Below are positions 1-7,726 of a stretch of DNA of 64,000 nucleotides, piece by piece. The number at the start of each line of letters is the position of its first letter. Within the stretch, counting starts at the first letter, position 1. Under the pieces are notes generated by a model. The model had not been told where the DNA came from, made no database searches, and saw only the letters and a list, made by a program, of their open reading frames with translations. This stretch comes from Oscillospiraceae bacterium (GTDB lineage Bacteria; Bacillota; Clostridia; Oscillospirales; Ruminococcaceae), in NCBI GenBank assembly GCA_017427265.1, contig JAFRTG010000027.1:62001-126000 (forward strand), written 5' to 3'. Both the position numbers and the translations under genes were made by a program.

Positions 1-1
1 C

Positions 2-76
2 ATCGAGTATCGCTGGCTTCTCAGACTGCACGGAAGAGCCTTGCAGGAAGTACAGAATAAAATTGACCATTGAAAG
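2..76 (+). CDS. 3' end of an unidentified prophage gene (partial)
   Basis: Reading from base 2 gives an open frame that ends in TGA at 74-76 (about 24 residues, ending LQEVQNKIDH). The charged, helical composition looks like a genuine C-terminus, while the other frames look poor. The gene starts left of the window and its function cannot be told. A terminator-like hairpin follows at 138-171. Confidence 0.45.
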
Positions 77-323
77 CCACATAAAAAGTGTGCTATGATT
101 AAGCTGAGAAAAGCGACGGAGCTTGAAGTGCTTTTCCGGCGGTACAGCCACAACCCCTGTGCCGCCCTTTTCCTTCTCCGTCACTCAGACGCTCGGCTCA
201 GGCCGGGCGTTCGGTGTATACGGGGGGAGGGGTACCCCTTGCGGGCCTGCCCCAGGACTACCCGGCTCATTGCTCGTTTTCTCTCGCTGAGGTGCGATAT
301 GATGGATAGAAGGAAGTGAAAAG
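77..323 (+). other. Gap before the portal gene, no convincing gene
   Basis: GC-rich 247-base stretch. It holds a terminator-like hairpin (138-171) and a perfect palindrome AGGGGTACCCCT near 229-240. A 74-codon frame at 95-319 has no ribosome site and an arginine/cysteine-rich, low-quality composition, so I do not call it. The stretch may hold late-operon control or packaging sites, but nothing specific is recognised. Confidence 0.4.
138..171 (+). terminator. Intrinsic-terminator-like hairpin
   Basis: Arms GGCGGTACAG (138-147) and CTGTGCCGCC (157-166) form a 10-bp stem with one wobble and a short loop, followed by CTTTTCC. It probably separates the upstream gene from the portal operon. Confidence 0.55.
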
Positions 324-1550
324 GTGAAGGAATACGGTTTGGAGTACCTGCGGGGAAAGCTCGCCGCAAAGCGGGATCGTGCAAACCTGCGGTACCAGTT
401 CTATGAGATGAAGAATCAGATGCGGAAAATCAACGCGCTGATTCCTCCGGAGTTTGCGACGCTGACCTATGCACTCGGATGGTGCGCGAAGGCTGTGGAT
501 TCCATTGCGGACCGTCTGATCTTTGCGGGGTTTGAGAATGACGATTTCTTATTTGACGAGATCTTCAAGATGAACAACCCCGATGTGCTGTTTGATTCGG
601 CAGTGCTCTCCGCGACGATCTCCGCCTGCTGCTTCCTCCACATCAGCTATGGCGACGGTGATTACCCGGTGATCGAATGCATTGACGGTACAAGCGCGAC
701 CGGCATCATCGACACCGCGACCAATCTGCTGACGGAAGGCTATGCGATCCTGGAGAATGATCCTGCGACCGGCGCGCCGCTGCGTGAGGCATATTTTCTG
801 TCGGACCGCACTGAATACTATGTGTCCGGCGATCTCTATGATACGGTGGTGCATCCGGCGGGTGCGCCGCTGCTCGTGCCGGTGATCTACCGGCCTGACG
901 CAATGCGTCCGTTCGGGCATTCCCGGATCAGCCGGGCGTGCATGGATATCGTGCAGACCGCAAGGCGCACACTGCTGCGCTCCGAGGTCGGCGCTGAGTT
1001 TTACAGTGTACCGCAGAAGTACATTGTCGGCATCTCGCAGAAGACGGAGTTCGACAACAAAAAGGCTTCGCTTTCCTCGTTCCTGAAAATCACGAATGAC
1101 GGCAATGCAGACAAGCCGACGCTCGGACAGTTTGAGCAGCAGAGCATGGCGCCGCACATGGAGCACATGAAAATGCTTGCATCCATGTTTGCAGGCGAAA
1201 CCGGTCTGACGCTTGACGATCTCGGATTCACGACTGACAACCCGGCGAGTTATGACGCAATCCGCGCCTCGCACGAGAGCCTGCGCCTGACTGCACGCAA
1301 GGCACAGCGCAGCTTCGGCACCGGCTTCCTCAATGCCGGTTACCTCGCAGCGTGCCTCCGTGACAATGAAACGTATAACCGCAGCGCATTCCGGGAAGTG
1401 AAGCCGGAATGGATGCCGATCTTTGAGCCGGATGCAGCTGCGCTCGGAGCGATCGGTGACTCGATCCTGAAAATCAACCAGGCGTCTGAGGGCTTCCTCG
1501 GCGCAAGGAATATCAAATCTCTCACGGGTCTGGAGAGTGATGCCGAATGA
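324..1550 (+). CDS. Phage portal protein
   Basis: Predicted portal subunit (408 aa), which forms the dodecameric ring at one capsid vertex through which DNA is packaged and to which the tail joins. The sequence has the general make-up of SPP1 gp6-like portals: N-terminal helical segment, a mixed wing/clip region around residues 60-250, and a helical crown with a conserved-looking block near residues 290-330 (FAGETGLTLDDLGF, followed by NPASYDAIRASHE). The start is GTG at 324, preceded by AGGAAG. The 3' end overlaps the MuF gene by four bases (ATGA), which indicates translational coupling. Family call rests on recognition of the pattern and on position; length is slightly short for the family. 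Confidence 0.88.
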   Translation: MKEYGLEYLRGKLAAKRDRANLRYQFYEMKNQMRKINALIPPEFATLTYALGWCAKAVDSIADRLIFAGFENDDFLFDEIFKMNNPDVLFDSAVLSATISACCFLHISYGDGDYPVIECIDGTSATGIIDTATNLLTEGYAILENDPATGAPLREAYFLSDRTEYYVSGDLYDTVVHPAGAPLLVPVIYRPDAMRPFGHSRISRACMDIVQTARRTLLRSEVGAEFYSVPQKYIVGISQKTEFDNKKASLSSFLKITNDGNADKPTLGQFEQQSMAPHMEHMKMLASMFAGETGLTLDDLGFTTDNPASYDAIRASHESLRLTARKAQRSFGTGFLNAGYLAACLRDNETYNRSAFREVKPEWMPIFEPDAAALGAIGDSILKINQASEGFLGARNIKSLTGLESDAE

Positions 1551-2815
1551 CAGTACAGGAAGAAGTCCGGCAGCGCATCGAGAGTGATGTTCTGCTTGCC
1601 AGGCTCCGGAAGAAGATCGACAGCGGCAATGGCACGTTCGATGATTCGTTTGCGTACAGCGACCGCGCCGGCAGGCTGCTCGGTGAGATCTTCGCGCAAC
1701 GTCTTCCCGGCATCCCTCTGGCAGAGCGTGAGGCGCTGTGTGTGGAGCTGCTGCGTGACCGGTACACGGACATCAACAATCTGTGCGATGCCGTGCAGAA
1801 AGCGCTGGATCAGGCAAACGGCCTGCATCTGAAACCGCAGCGTGCTCCGTTTGAGGAAGCGCGTGCGCACAAGATCGGGCACTCGACTGCTGATCAGACC
1901 GTCCCGGAGAAGACGCAGCAGCGCAGGAGCAGGTCGGCAACCGAAACCATGACCAGATCCATGCACGACGACAGGATGCAGGCCGAGGCGAAGTTCCGCA
2001 GCCGTGCCGGACTGAAATGTTACATCACGCGCAAGGCGGTTTCCGGCTGCTGTGCATGGTGTACGGCAATGGCAGGGCGTTATGAGTACGGCGAAGAGCC
2101 CGACGACGTTTACCGGCGGCACGACAACTGCGACTGCACCGTGACCTTTGAGAACGGGCGCAAGCGGCAGGATGTGTGGAGCAAGCGGGAATGGGAAGCG
2201 CCGGAGCCGGGCGCGGGTGCCGGTGATCCGGTTGTGTTCACGAAGGAGCAGGCGGAGGCTTTGCAGAAAGAAAAGCAGCTCAGTGTACTGAATAATGAAA
2301 GAATCAGTAATCAATCCCGCGCAATCAGCATTTTCAATGATTATGAAGTTCCGGATGGCGCATTTATAACTTCCCAAAGCATTATTGACAATATGCAAAC
2401 TACTTCAATAGGAAAGGAAATATTAGATTATATTGAAAGTGTTGATGAAGTCTTTATTCGGTTAGATCATAAGACTGTTCGCGTTGATGCAAATGATAAA
2501 CCTATTTATGGAGAAGAGGTTCAAGGAGATATAGTGGTTTATCTCCTAATGTGTGAAAATGCTGAACGGGCAGCCCGAACTGTAATTCATGAATGTACGC
2601 ATCGTAGATATGGAATAGGACGAAGTCAATGGGCTGAGTGCGTATGCTTTGCACAAGAGCTAAAGCATAAATACAAGCGAGATTACTTGACATTTGATGA
2701 AAAAAAGCGTATAATAAAAGCAGTACAGGAAGGGTATCCTGAATATAATTGGAGGAAAGGAGGTCTTATCAATGGAGAACGTCAAAGCCATTATAGACCA
2801 CCTGAAAAGCGGTGA
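1547..2815 (+). CDS. MuF-like minor head protein fused to a putative HExxH metallopeptidase toxin domain
   Basis: 422-aa protein in two parts. Residues 1 to about 240 look like a phage head morphogenesis (Mu F/SPP1 gp7) domain, ending in a Cys/His-rich core: CCAWCTAMAG near residue 170, then RRHDNCDC about 30 residues on. Residues from about 245 to the end are encoded by clearly more AT-rich DNA with different codon use, and contain HECTH at 348-352 (an HExxH zinc-peptidase motif), followed by a possible Glu ligand in WAECVC. MuF proteins carrying exchangeable C-terminal toxin domains are an established class of phage-borne polymorphic toxins. Toxic activity here is inferred. The gene overlaps the portal at its 5' end and a small zinc-ribbon gene at its 3' end. 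Confidence 0.82.
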   Translation: MTVQEEVRQRIESDVLLARLRKKIDSGNGTFDDSFAYSDRAGRLLGEIFAQRLPGIPLAEREALCVELLRDRYTDINNLCDAVQKALDQANGLHLKPQRAPFEEARAHKIGHSTADQTVPEKTQQRRSRSATETMTRSMHDDRMQAEAKFRSRAGLKCYITRKAVSGCCAWCTAMAGRYEYGEEPDDVYRRHDNCDCTVTFENGRKRQDVWSKREWEAPEPGAGAGDPVVFTKEQAEALQKEKQLSVLNNERISNQSRAISIFNDYEVPDGAFITSQSIIDNMQTTSIGKEILDYIESVDEVFIRLDHKTVRVDANDKPIYGEEVQGDIVVYLLMCENAERAARTVIHECTHRRYGIGRSQWAECVCFAQELKHKYKRDYLTFDEKKRIIKAVQEGYPEYNWRKGGLINGERQSHYRPPEKR

Positions 2816-2948
2816 AAAGGTAACCTGTCCTCGATGTAAAAAGGCTATTCTTGAGCCTTTCGGGACAACATATGATAAAGCACATTCTTTTTCATGTCCG
2901 GAATGCAATTATGAAGCGCATTATACGCCTGCTATTGACATAGAATAA
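2772..2948 (+). CDS. Small zinc-ribbon protein, candidate immunity partner of the MuF toxin
   Basis: 58-aa reading frame starting at ATG 2772 behind a strong AAAGGAGG site, overlapping the end of the MuF gene by 44 bases. It has two CxxC pairs (CPRC near residue 19 and CPEC near residue 43), a zinc-ribbon layout. The overlap and the shared AT-rich composition place it in the same cassette as the metallopeptidase domain, as expected for an immunity protein. No family is recognised, so the immunity role is inference from position alone. Confidence 0.65.
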   Translation: MENVKAIIDHLKSGEKVTCPRCKKAILEPFGTTYDKAHSFSCPECNYEAHYTPAIDIE

Positions 2949-2966
2949 CCGCCCTGAGTAATCAAG
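2943..2966 (+). repeat. Direct repeat, left copy (truncated terminator)
   Basis: Bases 2943-2966 match 3164-3188 except for one extra A in the right copy; the shared core is CCGCCCTGAGTAATCAAG. Both copies span a stop codon region. The left copy lacks the GGCGGTTTT arm that makes the right copy a terminator. Confidence 0.85.
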
Positions 2967-2982
2967 AAATGAAGGTGAAACC

Positions 2983-3183
2983 ATGCTCGATATTGAGCGC
3001 CTGAAAAGCGGATACTGTCGGGACTTGTCGCCTGACATTGATCTTATTGATGAATCCATTGCCTCTATTGAGAGCATTTCAGCTCATATGAGTGATGAAG
3101 AAATCTATCATCATCAGCGACCGCTTATGATTTCATATCTTGCGCTTCTCGAAGCCAAAGAAAGAATAAACCGCCCTGAGTAA
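2983..3183 (+). CDS. Small helical protein of unknown function in the toxin cassette
   Basis: 66-aa acidic, mostly helical protein (pI low, no Cys, ends KERINRPE). ATG 2983 is preceded by AAGGTG at fair spacing. It lies exactly between the two direct repeats at 2943 and 3164, so it may have been added by duplication of the repeat. By position it could be a second immunity protein; no family recognised. Confidence 0.6.
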   Translation: MLDIERLKSGYCRDLSPDIDLIDESIASIESISAHMSDEEIYHHQRPLMISYLALLEAKERINRPE

Positions 3184-3188
3184 TCAAG
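3164..3188 (+). repeat. Direct repeat, right copy
   Basis: Second copy of the 24-25 base repeat seen at 2943-2966. Here it overlaps the end of the 66-aa gene and continues into the right arm of a terminator hairpin. Confidence 0.85.
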
Positions 3189-3197
3189 GCGGTTTTG
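3168..3197 (+). terminator. Intrinsic terminator after the toxin cassette
   Basis: AAACCGCC (3168-3175) pairs with GGCGGTTT (3188-3195), followed by further T. The stem overlaps the stop codon of the 66-aa gene. Confidence 0.7.
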
Positions 3198-3200
3198 TTA

Positions 3201-3273
3201 TGCGGCATGGAGCAAGCTGGTAATGCCGACGGTAAAAGCCGTTAAGTAGCGAGTTCGATTCTCGCCTGCCGCA
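3201..3273 (+). tRNA. tRNA-like element with abnormal anticodon arm (probable pseudo-tRNA)
   Basis: A 73-base stretch between late genes folds into a tRNA cloverleaf. TGCGGCA pairs with TGCCGCA at the ends. The D arm is AGCA/TGCC around a loop containing CTGGTAA. The T arm is perfect: GCGAG, loop TTCGATT, CTCGC. The anticodon arm is GACGG/CCGTT around only six bases (TAAAAG), or eight if the last pair opens, so no normal seven-base anticodon loop can be drawn and the identity is undefined. It is more likely a tRNA-like structure or decayed tRNA than a working tRNA. Confidence 0.5.
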
Positions 3274-3328
3274 AAGGCTGTCACGCATCAGGCGGCTATA
3301 ACGTACTGCGGACCACGGCAGCCTTTTA
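3273..3328 (+). terminator. Long-loop hairpin with T tail behind the tRNA-like element
   Basis: AAAGGCTG (3273-3280) pairs with CAGCCTTT (3319-3326) across a ~38-base loop and is followed by T. It may stop transcription or protect the 3' end of the tRNA-like RNA. Confidence 0.4.
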
Positions 3329-3394
3329 ACGATTATAACCCTCCCAGAAATGAGCGGGTTTTCTCATACCCAAAAACCGAAAGGAGTTTATCAC

Positions 3395-3652
3395 ATGGAA
3401 GACTGGAAAGAACGCCTGAAAGCCGAGTATGCGCAGACCAAAGAGCGCTACGAGAAGCTGAAAGCCTACAATGTGCGGCAGGATGTTTCGCGTCATATTG
3501 AACCGCATACGCCGATTTGCAGCGAGGCTGATGCCAAAGAACGCGAAATCAGAAACTACCGCGATGATCTCATGAAGCGGCAGCAGGGCATCATGGGCGA
3601 ATACCTGCACGTTCTGGAGCTGCGTGCTGCTTTGGAGAACATCGAGCTGTAA
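3395..3652 (+). CDS. Small conserved-type phage protein, function unknown
   Basis: 85-aa highly charged helical protein beginning MEDWKERLKAEY. The start is ATG 3395 behind GAAAGGAG; an in-frame ATG at 3350 has no ribosome site. The pattern (acidic helix, then a segment like MGEYLHVLELRAALENI at the C-terminus) resembles small proteins common in Firmicutes phages, but I know no function. It lies between the toxin cassette and the HNH/terminase genes. Confidence 0.75.
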   Translation: MEDWKERLKAEYAQTKERYEKLKAYNVRQDVSRHIEPHTPICSEADAKEREIRNYRDDLMKRQQGIMGEYLHVLELRAALENIEL

Positions 3653-3667
3653 AAAGGAGGAAAGAGC

Positions 3668-3844
3668 ATGGAAAACGCAACCAGACTTGAAATCACCTTC
3701 AAGAGCGGCGACACGATCACCTACCGCGAAGGCGAATGGGATGACTACGGCTATGACGGCAAGGCGATCAGCGTGAAGCTGAAAGGCGCGTGGATCGGCA
3801 TCTACAATTTCGACCATGTGTTCAGCGTCGAGCTGAAACCGTAA
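3668..3844 (+). CDS. Small beta-rich phage protein, function unknown
   Basis: 58-aa protein beginning MENATRLEITFKSG. ATG 3668 follows AAAAGGAGGAAAG at good spacing, 15 bases after the preceding gene. The alternating hydrophobic pattern suggests a small beta-barrel. No family is recognised. A strong terminator follows at once. Confidence 0.7.
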   Translation: MENATRLEITFKSGDTITYREGEWDDYGYDGKAISVKLKGAWIGIYNFDHVFSVELKP

Positions 3845-3855
3845 CAGAATACACC

Positions 3856-3883
3856 AAAGCACTCGGATTCCGGGTGCTTTTTT
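3856..3883 (+). terminator. Intrinsic terminator
   Basis: AAAGCAC...CGG (3856-3866) pairs with CCG...GTGCTTT (up to 3880), followed by TTTTTT. A clear rho-independent terminator just ahead of the HNH gene. Confidence 0.8.
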
Positions 3884-3904
3884 CATGCCCGAAAGGAGAA
3901 CACC

Positions 3905-4258
3905 ATGCCCAGAGACAGACCCAAAGCAAACACCCGCCCCGATCACAACGGCCAGCAGCGGGCACAGTTCGAGTCGAACAAGAAGAAAATCTATGCGACG
4001 CAGACAGTCTGCGGCATTTGCGGCAAGGAAGTCAACTTCCGGCTGAAATGGCCGCATCCGATGTCTGCATGCATTGACCATATCATTCCGGTTGCCAAAG
4101 GCGGGCACCCTTCTGACATCTCCAACATGCAGCTCGCACACATGTCCTGCAACCGGCAGAAATCCGATAAACTGACAGCGACACGGGAAGTTTCGACCGG
4201 TGTTGAGCTGGTTTCAAACCGTGCGCTGCCACTCGCATACGACTGGAAGTCGGTATAA
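3905..4258 (+). CDS. HNH endonuclease
   Basis: 117-aa HNH nuclease. It has the zinc-binding pair CGIC near residue 37, then IDHIIPVAKGG with the catalytic His, and SNMQLAHMSCNRQK with the second Cys and the final part of the beta-beta-alpha-metal fold. HNH proteins beside the large terminase are needed for cos-end cutting in several long-tailed phages (known for HK97-type systems). Its place 16 bases before the terminase fits that role here. It starts at ATG 3905 behind GAAAGGAG. Confidence 0.9.
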   Translation: MPRDRPKANTRPDHNGQQRAQFESNKKKIYATQTVCGICGKEVNFRLKWPHPMSACIDHIIPVAKGGHPSDISNMQLAHMSCNRQKSDKLTATREVSTGVELVSNRALPLAYDWKSV

Positions 4259-4274
4259 GAAAGGAGCTTTTTGC

Positions 4275-5696
4275 ATGGACGAAGTTCGTCTGGGCAAACA
4301 AACTCCTACCATCTGCATCCGGCAGCCGTATTCCGAATCTATCGGAACGGAAGCCGTTGACCTATACAATCGCTCAGACCGCACCGCACAGGACTGGCAG
4401 GCGCTCATGGTTGAAGATATCATGGCCGTTGATGACGACGGGCTGTGGATCCACATGAAATGCGGCTGGTCCATTCCGCGACGGAATGGCAAATCTGAAA
4501 TACTTATCATGCGCGTGTTGTGGGATCTGCTCCATGAACGACGATGCCTTTACACCGCGCACCGCGAATCGACCTCTGCAAGTACGTGGGAAAAAGTCTC
4601 GAAGCTGCTCAAGAAGATCGGTTACAAAGAGGATGAGGATTTCAAATCATACAAGTCAGCCGGCCGCCTTAGCATTGAATGGCTGAAAGACGGTTCGGAA
4701 GCTGTTGCCAACTTCCGCACCAGAAGCGGAAAAGGCGGTCTTGGCGAAGGCTATGACACGCTGATCATCGACGAAGCGCAGGAATACACTTCCGATCAGG
4801 AATCTGCGCTGAAATATGTCGTCACTGACTCTCCAAACCCGCAGACGCTCATGTGCGGCACACCGCCGACAGCAGTCAGCTCCGGCGATGTGTTCCTGAG
4901 ATTCCGGAAATCCGTGCTGACGGCAGGACGTGAAAGCTCATTCTGGGCAGAATGGTCCGTGCCTGATCTGACTGATGCGCACGATCCGGAGCTCTGGTAC
5001 GAGACAAATCCCTCGCTTGGCACGATCCTGACGGAGCGCAAGATCCGCGACGAGCTCGGTGATGACCAGGTCGATGACAATATCCAGCGTCTGGGCCTTT
5101 GGCTCAAATACTCACAGAAATCCGCGATCACGCAGAAAGACTGGGAACATTGCGCACTGCACACGCCGCCGGAACTCGGAGATACACCGCGCCTTTTCTT
5201 CGGCGTGAAGTATGCAAAGCAATCCGGCAATGTATCTCTCGCAGTCGCAGTCAAAACAGATGACGATCAGATTTTCCTGGAAGCGATCGACTGCCGCCCT
5301 GTCCGTGACGGCAATGAATGGATCATTGCATACTTGCGGAATCCGCATGCGGTGACCGCTGTCATTGACGGTGCAGGCAATCAGAGCATTCTTGAATCTG
5401 ACATGAATGATGCGGAAACGGAATGCACAGCACTGCTGCCGCGTGTGCAGCAGATCCCGGAAGCCAACGCACTCTTTGAGAAGCAGCTTTTTGCCGGGAA
5501 GCTGTGTCACATGAATCAGCCGGCACTGCGGCAAGCTGCGGTGAACTGTGAGCACAGAGCCATCGGTTCAAACGGCGGCTTCGGGTATACGTCCGTTCTG
5601 AAAGGTGCGGACATCTCACTGCTCGAAGCTGCTGCGCTGGCAGTGTGGCAGTGTGCAAACGACAGGGAAGAACCTGAGTACACTGTCGAATACTAA
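4275..5696 (+). CDS. terL: Terminase large subunit
   Basis: 473-aa DNA packaging motor and nuclease. Near the N-terminus GWSIPRRNGKSE is the Walker A-like motif of this terminase group, and DTLIIDEAQEY (around residue 165) is Walker B with the catalytic Glu. The C-terminal half, starting near FFGVKYAKQSGNVSLAVAV, is in the place of the RNase H-like nuclease. The start is ATG 4275 with AAGGAG eight bases upstream; an upstream in-frame ATG at 4200 lies within the HNH gene and is rejected. Unusually it comes after portal and MuF. No small terminase is recognised in the window. Confidence 0.93.
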   Translation: MDEVRLGKQTPTICIRQPYSESIGTEAVDLYNRSDRTAQDWQALMVEDIMAVDDDGLWIHMKCGWSIPRRNGKSEILIMRVLWDLLHERRCLYTAHRESTSASTWEKVSKLLKKIGYKEDEDFKSYKSAGRLSIEWLKDGSEAVANFRTRSGKGGLGEGYDTLIIDEAQEYTSDQESALKYVVTDSPNPQTLMCGTPPTAVSSGDVFLRFRKSVLTAGRESSFWAEWSVPDLTDAHDPELWYETNPSLGTILTERKIRDELGDDQVDDNIQRLGLWLKYSQKSAITQKDWEHCALHTPPELGDTPRLFFGVKYAKQSGNVSLAVAVKTDDDQIFLEAIDCRPVRDGNEWIIAYLRNPHAVTAVIDGAGNQSILESDMNDAETECTALLPRVQQIPEANALFEKQLFAGKLCHMNQPALRQAAVNCEHRAIGSNGGFGYTSVLKGADISLLEAAALAVWQCANDREEPEYTVEY

Positions 5697-5726
5697 CGTA
5701 ACTACACGGAAAGATAGGAGTTTATT

Positions 5727-6197
5727 ATGTCTGAAGAATTCAAGGCTATCGAAACACAGGAAGCGCTCGACGCTATCATCAAAAACCGTCTGGAGTGCAA
5801 CACTAAGAGCGTGACCGACAGCGTGACCGCTGAGGTCGCAAAGAAATATGAGGGCTGGATCTCGCCGGATGACGCAAAGAAGTCCGCTGATCAGATCGCA
5901 GCACTCACCGAAAAGCTGAAGGCAAGCGAAACACAGGTCGTTGACCTGACCGCGAAGATCAGTGCAAACGAGATCAGCTCGGCAAAACTGAAAATCGCAC
6001 TGGAAACCGGTCTCCCTTCCGCTTTGGCTGAACGCCTTACCGGCAGCACAGAGGAAGAACTGCGCAAGGATGCGGAACTGCTCGCGAAATTCGCAGCACC
6101 GCAGCATCAGCAGCACCGTTTCTCTTCTGAGCGCACGGAAGGCCTTTCCGGCGTAGAGCAGGCGTTCTACGCAAAGAACCCCGAACTGAAAAAGTGA
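5727..6197 (+). CDS. Capsid scaffold protein
   Basis: 156-aa acidic, strongly helical protein with a coiled-coil-prone centre (residues ~45-90) and a C-terminus rich in small and charged residues. Position just before the capsid gene, length and composition match the DUF4355/gp20-type scaffold proteins of Firmicutes phages, which help shell assembly and then leave or are cleaved. Identity rests on position and composition, not on a diagnostic motif. ATG 5727 follows GATAGGAG. Confidence 0.78.
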   Translation: MSEEFKAIETQEALDAIIKNRLECNTKSVTDSVTAEVAKKYEGWISPDDAKKSADQIAALTEKLKASETQVVDLTAKISANEISSAKLKIALETGLPSALAERLTGSTEEELRKDAELLAKFAAPQHQQHRFSSERTEGLSGVEQAFYAKNPELKK

Positions 6198-6212
6198 AAG
6201 GAGCTATGAAGT

Positions 6213-7307
6213 ATGGCACATACCGCACAGGATCGTTATTCCGATCTCGTCCTCGCAAAGCTGCGTGCTGAGCTCGTACTCGCTGACGGCTTTGTCTTCA
6301 ACAATGACTATGAGGGCGACCCGAAGGCCGGCGCCGTCAAGGTTCCGACCCGTGACACTGAAGTCACGGTGAGCAGCTACGACAAGGCGAACGGTATCTC
6401 TCCGACCGAAGGCAGCACTACCTACACCACACTGGTGATCGACAAGGACAAGGCTGTCAATGAAATCATCGACGGTTATGACGCGGCATCCGTTCCGGAT
6501 AACCTCGTTGCAGACCGCCTCGATTCCGCAGGCTATTCCCTCGCACGTCAGCTCGACACCGACGGTGCGACTGCACTGCTTGGCGGCGCAACCGTCATGA
6601 ATGTTGCGAGCCTGACGAATGCCAACATTTACAGCAACATTGTGGACATCCGTACCGCAATGAGCAAGGCGAATGTTCCGGACGATGGCAAGCGTTATCT
6701 GCTGGTCACGCCGGACACCTTCGCGCTGATCCTGAAGTCGCCGGAGTTCATCTCCGCTTCCGATCTCGGCGATGCTGTTAAGCAGCAGGGCATTCTCGGC
6801 AAGATTGCCGGTTTCCTGGTCAAGGAGTGGAACGATACCACTGCTAACCTTGCCATGATCGCGGGCCATCCGCGCTATGCGACCCGTGTGCATGAGTGGA
6901 GTGTTCCGGTTCATGTACAGGATCTCGCAGAGTCCGGCAAGTACATCGGCGCATGCGCTGTGCAGGGTCGCCGTGTCTACGGTCACGGTGTTCTCCGTGC
7001 AACTGCGATCCGCGCCGTATACGCACCTGGCAGTCTGACCGTTACGCTCGCTGCGTCCGATGAGGGTAAGACGATCGCAACCGTTACCGCAGGCAACACC
7101 GGCACGACCTACGCATACAAGAAGAACCCTGCAAGCCGTGCAACGTTCGATGAGACCTCCACGGCGTATGGCGGCACATCCCTGACCTCCGGTACGACCA
7201 AGATTGCGGTTTCTGAGGGTGACATTCTGGAGATTGTCAACCTCAGCTCCAGCAAGGTCAAGGCGGTCGCGTATGTGACTGTTACAGCCGCAGATATCGG
7301 TACCTGA
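6213..7307 (+). CDS. Major capsid protein with C-terminal Ig-like domain
   Basis: 364-aa coat protein. Residues 1 to ~270 have the make-up of an HK97-fold capsid protein of the N4 gp56/P22-like group, with a long early loop rich in charged and Thr/Ser residues and a late block RRVYGHGVLRATAIRAVYAPG. Residues ~275-364 form a separate Thr/Ser/Gly-rich beta domain like the immunoglobulin-like domains often displayed on capsids. A related domain ends the tail tube protein. ATG 6213 has AAAGGAG 10 bases upstream; ATG 6206 is out of frame. Confidence 0.88.
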   Translation: MAHTAQDRYSDLVLAKLRAELVLADGFVFNNDYEGDPKAGAVKVPTRDTEVTVSSYDKANGISPTEGSTTYTTLVIDKDKAVNEIIDGYDAASVPDNLVADRLDSAGYSLARQLDTDGATALLGGATVMNVASLTNANIYSNIVDIRTAMSKANVPDDGKRYLLVTPDTFALILKSPEFISASDLGDAVKQQGILGKIAGFLVKEWNDTTANLAMIAGHPRYATRVHEWSVPVHVQDLAESGKYIGACAVQGRRVYGHGVLRATAIRAVYAPGSLTVTLAASDEGKTIATVTAGNTGTTYAYKKNPASRATFDETSTAYGGTSLTSGTTKIAVSEGDILEIVNLSSSKVKAVAYVTVTAADIGT

Positions 7308-7309
7308 TC

Positions 7310-7726
7310 ATGAGCGGCGCCGTGTACGCACAGGTGAGTGATATCACGGCGATCGGGCGCACGCTCTCGGCAGAGCAGGAGCAGGCGGCGGGAGTTCTGC
7401 TCACGCAGGCTTCCGCCATGCTTCGGCTCGAAGCAAACAGCTACGACAAAGACATTGATGCCATGATCAGAGACCAGAAGACCGGCGAGGATTTTGCGCT
7501 CGCCGTCAAAATGGTAGTGGTGCAGGCAGTCTGTCGTGCGCTGGATGCAGCCGATCAGGGTGCTGCCGTACAGTCGGCCAGTGAATCACTTGGACCGTAT
7601 CAGTATAATTTTACCTACTTAAACGCCGGGCAGCTCCTTTATTACAAGAAATCCGAAATGCAGCAGCTCGGTATCGCCAGGCAGACAGTCGGATGGGCTG
7701 ACCTCTATGGGGTGATGCCTGAATGA
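7310..7726 (+). CDS. Head-tail connector (Gp15/Gp19-like)
   Basis: 138-aa protein directly after the capsid gene, resembling the phage Gp19/Gp15/Gp42 family of head-completion proteins: helical N-terminus with TLSAEQEQAAGVLLTQAS, a central helix AVKMVVVQAVCRAL, and a C-terminal SLGPYQYNFTYLN block. It would bind the portal ring as the first adaptor. It overlaps the next gene by four bases. Confidence 0.8.
   Translation: MSGAVYAQVSDITAIGRTLSAEQEQAAGVLLTQASAMLRLEANSYDKDIDAMIRDQKTGEDFALAVKMVVVQAVCRALDAADQGAAVQSASESLGPYQYNFTYLNAGQLLYYKKSEMQQLGIARQTVGWADLYGVMPE

Noticed and set aside
95-319. 74-codon frame before the portal gene
   Set aside because: No ribosome site, overlaps a terminator-like hairpin, and has poor composition.
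3201-3273. A working tRNA with a defined anticodon
   Set aside because: The anticodon loop is six or eight bases long, so no identity can be given; kept only as a tRNA-like element.
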